Source: Paenibacillus agaridevorans (lineage in GTDB: Bacteria > Bacillota > Bacilli > Paenibacillales > Paenibacillaceae). From it: a stretch of 37,445 nt of DNA. Position 1 is the stretch's first letter. The number at the start of each line of letters is the position of its first letter. The position numbers and the translations under genes are program-made. The notes under the pieces are model-generated. The model had not been told where the DNA came from, ran no database searches, and saw only the letters and a program-made list of their open reading frames with translations. Below, piece by piece: positions 16,360 through 23,379 of the stretch. The stretch spans positions 1-37,445 of the forward strand of contig NZ_BDQX01000054.1 in assembly GCF_003112455.1 (NCBI RefSeq). The letters run 5' to 3'.

Positions 16360-17235
16360 ATGCAGCGATTATACGAAACGATGAACGAAATGCCGATCGT
16401 CCCGTTTGTCCGCCAGTGCGACTATGCAGTTCGAAAGCCGTGGGTCATGCCGGAGCGGAGACTGCTGGACTATTTGCTTATTTACGTGCAGAAAGGCGAA
16501 TGCCGCTTCTATGTAGATGATAAAAACTACCGGATGGGGAGGGGGGAGTTCTGCCTCATTCAGCCGAACAGCTACAACAAGCTGGCGGGGTTAACGAATA
16601 CGGTAACTCCATTCGCGCATTTCGATATTTTCTACCACCCGAGACGGGAAGAGAGCTTCGCTACAAAAGCCGGGCAAACCCAGTTGTCCGCTTATGCGCA
16701 TCTGCTGCAACCGAGACTGGATGAATTGATGGCAACCGATATTCCGGTCAAGCTGGTGCCGAAACACGAAGGCAAATTCAGAGATATATTTCTCAAGGTC
16801 GTCGAACAATGGCAGCATAACGACCCGATTATGCAGTTAAAGGCTCAGGCGGGCATGCTGGATATCGTCTCGATGATCGTGGAGCAGTACGCGCCTGGCG
16901 CCCCTCCCTCCAAAGCGGCTACGACCGCGCTGGATTGGGTCACGTCTTATTTGTCCTTCCGCCTTGGCGAAACGGTGAGTGTGGCCGACATGGCGAAGCG
17001 GGCCAATCTGTCGATATCCCGGTTCAACGAATTGTTTAAGGCGCAATACGGCATGACGCCGCATCGCTACTTGCTGGATATGCGTGTGAGCCATGCCTGC
17101 GAGCTGCTGCGCGAGACTCCGTTGTCGCAAGAAACGATAGCCGACTATTGCGGATTCTCGGATATCCACCACTTCTCGAAAATGTTCCGAAGCCGAATGC
17201 GGATGTCACCGGGAGAATATCGGAGATCGACGTAA
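16360..17235 (+). CDS. AraC-family transcriptional regulator
   Basis: This 291-residue protein starts at ATG 16360, eight bases after GGAGG. The N-terminal half is an AraC-type cupin ligand domain (LIYVQKGECRFYVDDKNYRM, GEFCLIQPNSYNKL). The C-terminal 100 residues contain two helix-turn-helix motifs: VSVADMAKRANLSISRFNEL with FKAQYGMTPHRYL, and SQETIADYCGFSDIHHFSKM with FRSRMRMSPGEYRRS. Both motifs are intact. It is divergent from the PhyH-family dioxygenase gene, with paired direct repeats between, so it probably controls that gene. The inducer is unknown but is probably a sugar or related small molecule. Confidence 0.93.
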   Translation: MQRLYETMNEMPIVPFVRQCDYAVRKPWVMPERRLLDYLLIYVQKGECRFYVDDKNYRMGRGEFCLIQPNSYNKLAGLTNTVTPFAHFDIFYHPRREESFATKAGQTQLSAYAHLLQPRLDELMATDIPVKLVPKHEGKFRDIFLKVVEQWQHNDPIMQLKAQAGMLDIVSMIVEQYAPGAPPSKAATTALDWVTSYLSFRLGETVSVADMAKRANLSISRFNELFKAQYGMTPHRYLLDMRVSHACELLRETPLSQETIADYCGFSDIHHFSKMFRSRMRMSPGEYRRST

Positions 17236-17296
17236 ACCGTTCTCGGCAATGTTACGCGCGGCACCGCCAAAGGACGGCGACAGCCGTTTCGCCTTG

Positions 17297-17341
17297 ACGT
17301 ATAGGAAAGTATATGAGTTTGCTCATACTTTCTCTATACGT
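17297..17341. repeat. Imperfect 45-bp inverted repeat after araC
   Basis: ACGTATAG-GAAAGTAT near 17297 pairs with ATACTTTC-CTATACGT ending at 17341, with one-base bulges. It follows the araC stop by about 60 bases. No T run follows directly, so a terminator role is uncertain. A second small stem (ACGCC-GTCA-GGCGT then TTTCTTCTT) lies at 17372-17393 and may terminate transcription. Confidence 0.5.
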
Positions 17342-17407
17342 TTCGCCGAAACGATGGCGTCTGTAGAGAGGACGCCGTCAGGCGTTTCTTCTTATGAAAT
17401 GAAAAGA

Positions 17408-17450
17408 TTGACGGTAAAACGGTTTCATGCCATAATGTACGCGTGTACAT
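17408..17450 (+). promoter_or_regulatory. Promoter and operator-like dyads of the LacI-family gene
   Basis: TTGACG (17408-17413), a 17-base spacer and CATAAT (17431-17436). Within the spacer is the LacI-type half-symmetric motif TAAAAC-G-GTTTCA (17415-17427, one mismatch). A second dyad, ATGTAC-GCGT-GTACAT (17435-17450), covers the -10 end and the expected start point. Autoregulation is likely. Confidence 0.65.
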
Positions 17451-17472
17451 AAAAGGCGAGGAGGCTGCTTCC

Positions 17473-18504
17473 ATTAGCAGGAAAGAAGTAGCGAGGCTGG
17501 CAGGCGTGTCGGAGGCAACGGTCTCCAGAGTTCTTAATAATGTAGGTCCGATCAAAGAGGAGACCAAGCAACGCGTGCTGCGGGCGGCAGCAGAGGTAGG
17601 TTATGTGCCTAGCGCATTGGCGCAGCAGTTCGCAAGACGAAAAAGCGGCAATATCGGGGTTATTCTGCCGTCGGTACCGAAGGTGCATCTGTTCTCGACT
17701 TATTACTTCTCGGAAATTTTAAGCGGAATCGGCGAAGGGGCCAAACGCTTCGGCTACGACTTGCTGCTGATGTTTCAGGAGCCGGGCGAGCCGCGCGATT
17801 ATGCCGCCTTGTTCCGCAAGCAAAAGGTGGACGCCTGTATTATGCTGGGTTCGCAGGACGTAGCGGAGGAGCGCGAGGCGCTGGCGGAGCTGGCGGACGC
17901 CGGACATCCCTTCTTTCTTGTCAACCAGCGCTTCGAGGGTTATCCATTCCCGTACGTCGACGCGGATCATGTTCATGGAAGCAAGCTGGCGGTGGAGCAT
18001 CTTCTCCAGCAAGGGAGGAGCCGTATAGCCTTCCTGAACGGACCGGCTCAGTATTCCAACAGCCTTGACCGGCTAAAAGGTTATAAGGAAGCTTTGGCGG
18101 GCAGGGGGCTTTTGTATGATGACAGCCTTCTGCTTGAGGGCAATTACAGCCGCAAGAGCGGATTTGCCGTTGCGACCGCTGTCGGCGAAGCGATTAGGGA
18201 CGGATTAGTCGATGCGGTATTCGCGGCCAATGACCGGATGGCCATCGGATTGATGCATGGCTTGCGGGAGCAAGGACTGGAAGCGCCCAAGCATTATGCG
18301 CTGATCGGCTACGACGACTCTGACGGCTCGCGGATCATTCGTCCAATGCTGTCGACCGTAGCGGTTCCCTTTTACGAGATGGGCAAGCTGGCGGCGGAGA
18401 AGTTGCTCGATTCGGGACGGCAGGCTGCCGTGGCAGACGTAGATGACGTAGCGGCAAGAGAATCCATGCTGCAGGTGCAGCTCATCGCAAGAGAGACGAC
18501 ATAA
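17473..18504 (+). CDS. LacI-family transcriptional regulator (unusual start codon)
   Basis: The protein has the N-terminal LacI helix-turn-helix (SRKEVARLAGVSEATVSRVL) with the NNVGPI hinge region, then a periplasmic-binding-type ligand domain with family segments NIGVILPSV, FSEILSGIGEGAKRFGYDLL, ALIGYDDSDGSRII and a MLSTVAVPFYEMGKLAAEKLL close. Translation start is anomalous. The only strong ribosome binding site, GAGGAGG (17458-17464), lies 8 bases before an ATT codon at 17473, which would give MSRKEV and a canonical N-terminus of 343 residues. The alternative GTG at 17443 has no ribosome binding site and lies at the predicted transcription start. The gene precedes Gfo/Idh/MocA and ThuA genes in the same direction, which it probably represses in the absence of a sugar ligand. 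Confidence 0.9.
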   Translation: MSRKEVARLAGVSEATVSRVLNNVGPIKEETKQRVLRAAAEVGYVPSALAQQFARRKSGNIGVILPSVPKVHLFSTYYFSEILSGIGEGAKRFGYDLLLMFQEPGEPRDYAALFRKQKVDACIMLGSQDVAEEREALAELADAGHPFFLVNQRFEGYPFPYVDADHVHGSKLAVEHLLQQGRSRIAFLNGPAQYSNSLDRLKGYKEALAGRGLLYDDSLLLEGNYSRKSGFAVATAVGEAIRDGLVDAVFAANDRMAIGLMHGLREQGLEAPKHYALIGYDDSDGSRIIRPMLSTVAVPFYEMGKLAAEKLLDSGRQAAVADVDDVAARESMLQVQLIARETT

Positions 18505-18557
18505 CACAAGCGGGATTCCGCACAATTCCATCCATTAAAGAGAGGCGGTTGTAACTA

Positions 18558-19718
18558 ATGGCAAAAGTGAGAGTAGGCATGGTCGGCTACAAATTTATGG
18601 GCAAGGCGCACAGCAACGCATATCGGGCGCTTCCCATGTTTTTCCCAGGCTCCGTGCAGCCGGAGATGAAAGCGATATGCGGACGCGATCCGGTCGGCCT
18701 GGAGACGGCGCGCGCGCAATTCGGCTGGGAAAATGCCGTGACGGATTGGAAGGAGCTGGTGCGCCGCGACGATATCGACCTGATCGACATTAACGCGCCA
18801 AGCGACGCGCACAAAGACATCGCGCTTGCGGCCGCCGAGGCGGGCAAACATATTTTTTGCGAGAAGCCGCTGGCTCTGACGCTTGAAGATTCGCGAGAAA
18901 TGCTGGCTGCCGCGGAGAAGGCCGGCGTGAAGCACATGGTTGGTTTCAACTACCGTTTCGCTCCAGCGGTTCAACTGGCCAAGAAGCTGATCAGCGAAGG
19001 ACGTCTGGGCAAAATCTACCACTTCCGCGGCGTGTTCCTGCAGGACTGGATCATCGATCCTTCTTTCCCGCTCGTTTGGCGGCTGCAGAAGGAAATCGCG
19101 GGCTCGGGATCGCATGGCGATCTTGGCGCTCATGTCATCGATATGGCGCGATTCCTCGTAGGGGAGTTTGATGAAGTGATCGGCATGAACGATACGTTTG
19201 TCAAGCAGCGGCCGATCGCGTCGGCGATGACGGGCTTAAGCGCGAAGGGCGGAGCCGGCGAGGAGCTTGGCGACGTGACTGTTGACGACGCGACGGTGTT
19301 TCTGGCGCGGTTCGAGAACGGGGCGATGGGCAGCATCGAGGCGACGCGGTTCGCAGCGGGGCATCGGTGTACGAACGCTTTTGAAATTAATGGCAGCAAG
19401 GGCAGCATCAAATTCGACTTCGAACGTATGAACGAGCTGCAAGTGTACTTTACGGACGACGCGGAGGATGTGCAGGGCTTTAGACGCGTTCTGGCTACGG
19501 ATGGCGCGCATGCGTATATGGATGCCTGGTGGCCGGCGGGTCATACGATCGGCTATGAGCATACGTTCACGCATGAAGTGCTGGAGCTGATGACCGCCAT
19601 TGGCGAAGACCGCCAGCCGGTGCCGAATTTCGTGGACGGGGTGAAGTGCCAAGAGGTGCTGGAAGCGGTGGATCGCTCGATCGCGGAGCGCAGATGGGTA
19701 TCGATCAGCGAGTTGTAG
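18558..19718 (+). CDS. Gfo/Idh/MocA-family NAD(P)-dependent oxidoreductase
   Basis: Of 386 residues, the first 120 form a Rossmann domain (VGMVGYKFMGKAHSNAYRAL) ending with the family lysine motif EKP (Glu102-Pro104). The C-terminal half is the family substrate domain, with the catalytic-type GDLGAHVIDMARFL motif (Asp188, His192). The GAGAGGCGG ribosome binding site is 10 bases upstream of ATG 18558. These enzymes oxidise or reduce sugar or inositol hydroxyls; the substrate is not predictable here. The gene begins 53 bases after the LacI-type regulator, which probably controls it, and a ThuA-like gene and a second Gfo enzyme follow, suggesting one catabolic unit interrupted by a repeat element. 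Confidence 0.93.
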   Translation: MAKVRVGMVGYKFMGKAHSNAYRALPMFFPGSVQPEMKAICGRDPVGLETARAQFGWENAVTDWKELVRRDDIDLIDINAPSDAHKDIALAAAEAGKHIFCEKPLALTLEDSREMLAAAEKAGVKHMVGFNYRFAPAVQLAKKLISEGRLGKIYHFRGVFLQDWIIDPSFPLVWRLQKEIAGSGSHGDLGAHVIDMARFLVGEFDEVIGMNDTFVKQRPIASAMTGLSAKGGAGEELGDVTVDDATVFLARFENGAMGSIEATRFAAGHRCTNAFEINGSKGSIKFDFERMNELQVYFTDDAEDVQGFRRVLATDGAHAYMDAWWPAGHTIGYEHTFTHEVLELMTAIGEDRQPVPNFVDGVKCQEVLEAVDRSIAERRWVSISEL

Positions 19719-19727
19719 ATAGACGAC

Positions 19728-19894
19728 TAGGGTGTGTCTGAATACTCCGAGGGTAGCAGATTTTGCCGAATTTTCGTTCCATGCAAGGAACTTTTGTGAA
19801 GGCGTTACCTAAGGGGACGTCAAGCAAAAGTGACGAAGCAGGGGGCGGAGAGGCGGTGAAAGATGCCCCTGAGCGGGTTTTCAGACACGCCCTA
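19728..19894. mobile_element. MITE-like element with 13-14-bp terminal inverted repeats
   Basis: Terminal arms AGGGTGTGTCTGAA (19729-19742) and TTCAGACACGCCCT (19880-19893) are complementary at 13 of 14 positions. The flanking TA on both sides extends the symmetry and fits the TA target duplication of IS630/Tc1-type elements. The interior (about 137 bases) holds no gene. It lies between the first Gfo gene and the ThuA gene. Confidence 0.75.
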
Positions 19895-19918
19895 ACATAA
19901 CGGAGAGGCGGAGGACGA

Positions 19919-20644
19919 ATGAGAAAAGCATTAATCGTATGGGGCGGATGGCTGGGACATCAACCGGAGGAGGTCGCGGCGATCTTTCGGGGACAGTTGG
20001 AGGCGGAAGGCTTCGAGGTGGAGGTGTCGGACACGCTGGAGGCGTTCGCGGACGCCGAGAAGCTGAAGGCGCTGGATCTCATCATTCCTTTGTGGACGAT
20101 GGGGCGGATCGACCAGAAGCTCGTCGACAACGTATCGGCGGCCGTGCAGAGCGGCGTCGGACTGGCGGGCAGCCATGGCGGCATGTGCGACGCATTTCGG
20201 GAAAATGTCGACTGGCAGTTTATGACGGGCGGTCAATGGGTAGCCCACCCCGGCAACGACGGCGTGAACTACACGGTTAACATCAGCAATTCCACCAGCC
20301 CGCTAGTAGATGGTATTGAAGACTTCGAGGTGAGCTCGGAGCAATATTACCTGCATGTCGATCCGGCGGTTGAGGTGCTGGCGACAACGAGATTCCCGGT
20401 TACTCCGGGTCCGCACGCATACAACAAAGCGGTTGACATGCCGGTCATTTGGACCAAACGCTGGGGACTGGGGCGCGTCTATTACAACTCGCTCGGACAC
20501 CAAGCGAACATTATGGATATTCCAGTCGTGAAGGAGCTTATGCGGCGCGGCTTCCTGTGGTGCGCTGACGGCAAGAGTGCGGCTGAACAAGCCGGAGCAG
20601 GCAATGGGGCTGCTTACACGGGCATGCAGGATAACCAGCTGTAG
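19919..20644 (+). CDS. ThuA-like domain protein
   Basis: This 241-residue protein has the glutamine-amidotransferase-like fold of the ThuA (trehalose utilisation) family: MRKALIVWGGWLGHQPEEVA, the LIIPLWTMGRI strand, GVGLAGSHGGMCDAF and WQFMTGGQWVAHPGN. Late VYYNSLGHQANIMD matches the family GH motif. ATG 19919 follows GGAGG with four bases between. ThuA domains are found with Gfo/Idh/MocA oxidoreductases in sugar-catabolic clusters; some family members take part in 3-keto-sugar metabolism, but their exact reaction is often undetermined. Here one Gfo gene lies on each side, so it most likely works with them. The short Ala/Gly-rich tail is probably disordered. Confidence 0.9.
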   Translation: MRKALIVWGGWLGHQPEEVAAIFRGQLEAEGFEVEVSDTLEAFADAEKLKALDLIIPLWTMGRIDQKLVDNVSAAVQSGVGLAGSHGGMCDAFRENVDWQFMTGGQWVAHPGNDGVNYTVNISNSTSPLVDGIEDFEVSSEQYYLHVDPAVEVLATTRFPVTPGPHAYNKAVDMPVIWTKRWGLGRVYYNSLGHQANIMDIPVVKELMRRGFLWCADGKSAAEQAGAGNGAAYTGMQDNQL

Positions 20645-20760
20645 AAAGCGCGGCGGCACGAAACGGGAACTAAGCTCGGTGAGAAACGGATGCAGACGAG
20701 GGTTTGCAGATCCGTGTTGATCGATATCTATTATTAGGGCGCATAGAAGGATGGGAGCAC

Positions 20761-21861
20761 ATGGACAAAATTAAAGCAGGCATTATAGGAACCGGCAACA
20801 TCAGCGGCATCTACTTCGAGAACGGCAGCAAATTCGATGCGTTGCAGGTGGTCGCGTGCGCGGACCTCGACGTGGATCGGGCGAAGGCGAAGGGCGAGCA
20901 ATACGGCGTGCGGGGTTATTCCGTGGATGAGATGTTGGCCGACCCGGATATCGATATGATCATCAATCTGACGATTCCCCAGGCGCATGCGGCGGTTAAT
21001 CTGCGGGCGCTGGAGGCAGGCAAACATACGTACGTCGAGAAGCCGTTCGCCGTTACGCGCGAAGAAGCGCAAGAGGTGCTGGAGCTTGCCGCGCGCAAAG
21101 GACTGTATGTTGGCAGCGCGCCGGATACGTTCCTTGGCGGGGGAATTCAAACTTGCATTAAGCTTATCGAAGACGGCTGGATAGGCACGCCGATCGGCGC
21201 AACCGCGTTTATGGTGGGCGGCGGCCACGAAAATTGGCATCCTTCGCCGGAGTTCTATTACCAGAAGGGCGGCGGCCCGATGTTCGACATGGGACCGTAC
21301 TATCTCACCGCGCTGGTAGCGATGCTGGGGCCAATGACCCGAGTGACGGGCTCCGCCCGTATCTCTTATCCTGAGCGAACCATTACAAGTCAGCCGAAAT
21401 TCGGGCAAAAGGTGCAGGTCGAAGTTCCGACGCATATTGCCGGCGTTATGGACTTCGCTTCCGGCGCGATTGGCACCATCCTGACGAGCTTCGATGCGAA
21501 GGGCGGTTCCACGCTTCCGCGTATCGAAGTGTATGGCAGCGGCGGCACGATGGTCGTGCCGGATCCCAATAATTTTGGCGGCGAAATTCTCGTATGCCGT
21601 GCCGGAACTCGGGAATGGGCGACGATTCCGCTTACGCACGGCTACTCGGAGAACGCGCGCGGCGTCGGCGCGGCCGACATGGCCAAGGCGATCCAGACGG
21701 GCCGCAAGCACCGGGCGAACGGCGAGCTCGCGTATCATGTGCTGGAAGCGATGCACGGCTTCCACGACGCTTCGGAGCAAGGCGCGCATTACATCATGAA
21801 GAGCAGCTGCGAGCGTCCGCAGCCGCTGCCGCTGGGCTTGCAGCCGTTTACGCTGGACTAG
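20761..21861 (+). CDS. Gfo/Idh/MocA-family NAD(P)-dependent oxidoreductase
   Basis: Start ATG 20761 (MDKIKAGIIGTGNISGIYF) has GGGAG three bases away and AAGG further up; earlier in-frame codons lack a site and are outside the Rossmann fold. The 366-residue protein shows the GTGNISG dinucleotide loop, the EKP lysine motif (Glu93-Pro95) and the GGGPMFDMGPYYLTALVAML helix that carries the catalytic-site residues (Asp176, Tyr179, Tyr180). The final YHVLEAMHGFHDAS segment is typical. It differs clearly from the first Gfo protein upstream and probably acts on a different intermediate of the same pathway. It is the last gene of the run and is followed by a strong terminator. Confidence 0.93.
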   Translation: MDKIKAGIIGTGNISGIYFENGSKFDALQVVACADLDVDRAKAKGEQYGVRGYSVDEMLADPDIDMIINLTIPQAHAAVNLRALEAGKHTYVEKPFAVTREEAQEVLELAARKGLYVGSAPDTFLGGGIQTCIKLIEDGWIGTPIGATAFMVGGGHENWHPSPEFYYQKGGGPMFDMGPYYLTALVAMLGPMTRVTGSARISYPERTITSQPKFGQKVQVEVPTHIAGVMDFASGAIGTILTSFDAKGGSTLPRIEVYGSGGTMVVPDPNNFGGEILVCRAGTREWATIPLTHGYSENARGVGAADMAKAIQTGRKHRANGELAYHVLEAMHGFHDASEQGAHYIMKSSCERPQPLPLGLQPFTLD

Positions 21862-21901
21862 GCGGCACGGGCGATGGCGGGCTCGTAGCGAGCTGGAATG
21901 G

Positions 21902-21936
21902 AAAGGTCAATCCGATTGATGGATTGGCCTTTTTTA
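21902..21936 (+). terminator. Intrinsic terminator of the Gfo/ThuA cluster
   Basis: A 12-bp stem (AAAGGTCAATCC with GGATTGGCCTTT, one wobble) on a 7-base loop, followed by TTTTATTT. Confidence 0.9.
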
Positions 21937-21949
21937 TTTGGGAAAAGGT

Positions 21950-22318
21950 AGCCAATAAAGCAAAAAACGATGCTTCGTTTGCTGCATGGCCGGCTCGAGG
22001 TAGCCAATGAAGCAAGCAAAAAACTTCATTCGTCCACGTTACTCGCCTGTTCTGCCCCCGGCACAGCCCAATAAAGCGGATATTTCCGCTATAAAAGTCC
22101 GATCGCCCCCGGTGCAGCCCAATAAAGCGGATTTTTCCGCTATAAACTGTCCGAACGCCCCCGGTGCAGCCCAATAAAGCGGATTTTTCCGCTATAAAAG
22201 TCCGAACGCCCCCGGCACAGCCCAATAAAGCGGATTTTTCCGCTATAAAAGTCCGATCGCCCCCGCCGTAGCCCAATAAAGCGGATATTTCCACTATAAT
22301 AGTCCGTTTGCTCCCTGC
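21950..22318. repeat. Tandem array of 51-52-bp hairpin units
   Basis: Five well-kept units start with AGCCCAATAAAGCGGA at 22065, 22116, 22168, 22219 and 22270 (steps 51, 52, 51, 51). Two diverged units (AGCCAATAAAGC at 21950 and AGCCAATGAAGC at 22002) lie before them, 52 bases apart. Each good unit contains AGCGGA-4 bases-TCCGCT, a small hairpin; the last unit has a mutated right arm. The material between hairpins is also conserved (AAAAGTCCGA-CGCCCCCGG), so there are no unique spacers. Confidence 0.85.
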
Positions 22319-22639
22319 TCGTAGGGTGATGTTAACGGGAGCGAATAAGGTCTTTTTTAAAATCCGAAAATCGACAAAATAGCGCCTCTACCGTCTGTCA
22401 TATGTTGGTAGGAGAGGCGTACTCGAATACATTAATTTCCAACCACTCGTCAGGGTGATCTTGTTCAGCGTTCGCCGGGAGAATGACCACCATAGGAGTT
22501 TAATAGCCGTAGGTCGAAACTGCACCTCTGCACGAGCTGCAAGCCGAGAAAATCGGCTTAGAGGCGAACTGCTCGTCCGGCTGTCACTTTGAATGCTCGT
22601 ATGAGATAATTGGAGGCGAGAGGTGAACGACAATGATGA

Positions 22640-22780
22640 AACCTAATTTACGATCAGGCGCATTTCAATCGGGCGTTCGCAAAGCTAGTGGGGACGACGC
22701 CGTCAAAATATTTGAGCGAAAAAAACTTGTTGTCGGATTTATACAAGAATGGTGATGGAACGCAAAGTAAGATGGAGTAG
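22640..22780 (+). pseudogene. Remnant of an AraC-family regulator (C-terminal end)
   Basis: In this frame the sequence reads YDQAHFNRAFAKLVGTTPSK followed by YLSEKNLLSDLYKNGDGT and a stop at 22778. That is the last recognition helix and closing motif of an AraC helix-turn-helix domain. Just upstream the frame is closed by stops and no matching start or first helix-turn-helix is found, so only about 45 codons of the gene survive. A VOC protein gene follows 26 bases later, a frequent companion of such regulators. Confidence 0.6.
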
Positions 22781-22806
22781 AGATCGGGCAAAGGGAGGAA
22801 GTTAAA

Positions 22807-23202
22807 ATGAAACGAACAATCGGACATGTTACCATTCTGGTGGAGGATTACGATGAGGCCATCGCATTCTACAGGGACAAGGCCGGCTTCGAGCTGTTGG
22901 CGGACAACGAGTTTGGAGGCGGCATGAGATGGGTCAGTCTGGCTCCTTCCAGGGAATGTCAGACCGCCATCGTGCTGGTGCTCGCGGACAGCGAAGAGAA
23001 GCGGGCCAGAGTCGGCAGCCAGGTTGCCAATCATGTGAACCTGGTCATTCAGACGGATGATTGCCGTCGGGATTACGAGGTCATGAAGGCGGCAGGCGTA
23101 AAGTTCTTCGGCGAGCCGAACGAGGTGCCTTGGGGTGTCGAGGTCGTCTTCGAGGACCTGTACGGCAATCGATTCGATCTGCTTCAGCATAACGGCTTCT
23201 AG
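22807..23202 (+). CDS. VOC-superfamily (glyoxalase/bleomycin-resistance-like) protein
   Basis: This 131-residue protein has the two-module VOC fold: RTIGHVTILVEDYDEAIAFY at the start, with His7 at the usual metal position, and the second beta-alpha module from VANHVNLVIQTDDCRRDYEV. It ends with the typical FEDLYGNRFDLLQH, where the Glu of FED and the FDLLQ strand occupy the family positions. Family members are lactoylglutathione lyases, dioxygenases or drug-binding proteins; the true role is unknown. ATG 22807 has AGGGAGGAAG upstream. The relic of an AraC-type regulator lies directly before it, which may once have controlled it. A bidirectional terminator is downstream. Confidence 0.88.
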   Translation: MKRTIGHVTILVEDYDEAIAFYRDKAGFELLADNEFGGGMRWVSLAPSRECQTAIVLVLADSEEKRARVGSQVANHVNLVIQTDDCRRDYEVMKAAGVKFFGEPNEVPWGVEVVFEDLYGNRFDLLQHNGF

Positions 23203-23316
23203 GCATGCGGCGGGAGCGGAAGTGACAGTGATTTGACAAGAACATAGTCATCACATAGTCCTGCGGGTATTTGGTAGATGAGGCATCCGAGGTCAAGCAT
23301 CGTTTCCTTTGAATGG

Positions 23317-23352
23317 AAAAAGGCGTTGCGGGGCAGTCCCGCAACGCCTTTT
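23317..23352. terminator. Bidirectional terminator between VOC gene and opuAC
   Basis: A perfect 15-bp stem (AAAAGGCGTTGCGGG, 23318-23332, with 23338-23352) on a 5-base loop. A and T tracts lie on the two sides, so it serves both convergent genes. Confidence 0.92.
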
Positions 23353-23379
23353 AGCTATTCTTAGATTGTACTGCTCCTG

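Larger units (their letters stand above)
21862..22639. other. Gene-poor region with terminator, repeat array and remnants
   Basis: About 780 bases with no intact gene. They contain the Gfo terminator, a seven-copy hairpin array (21950-22318) and, at 22398-22493 on the minus strand, a 31-codon tail-like frame (MVVILPANAEQDHPDEW, ending ASPTNI) preceded by a stop and without a ribosome binding site. I could not assign that tail to a family. Confidence 0.55.

Noticed and set aside
21848..22294. Minus-strand repeat protein of about 148 residues
   Set aside because: Its repeated peptide is simply the translation of the hairpin array; there is no ribosome binding site and the frame starts outside any gene context.
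21950..22318. CRISPR array
   Set aside because: The units are regular, but the sequence between the hairpins is conserved from unit to unit, so there are no unique spacers, and no cas gene is near.
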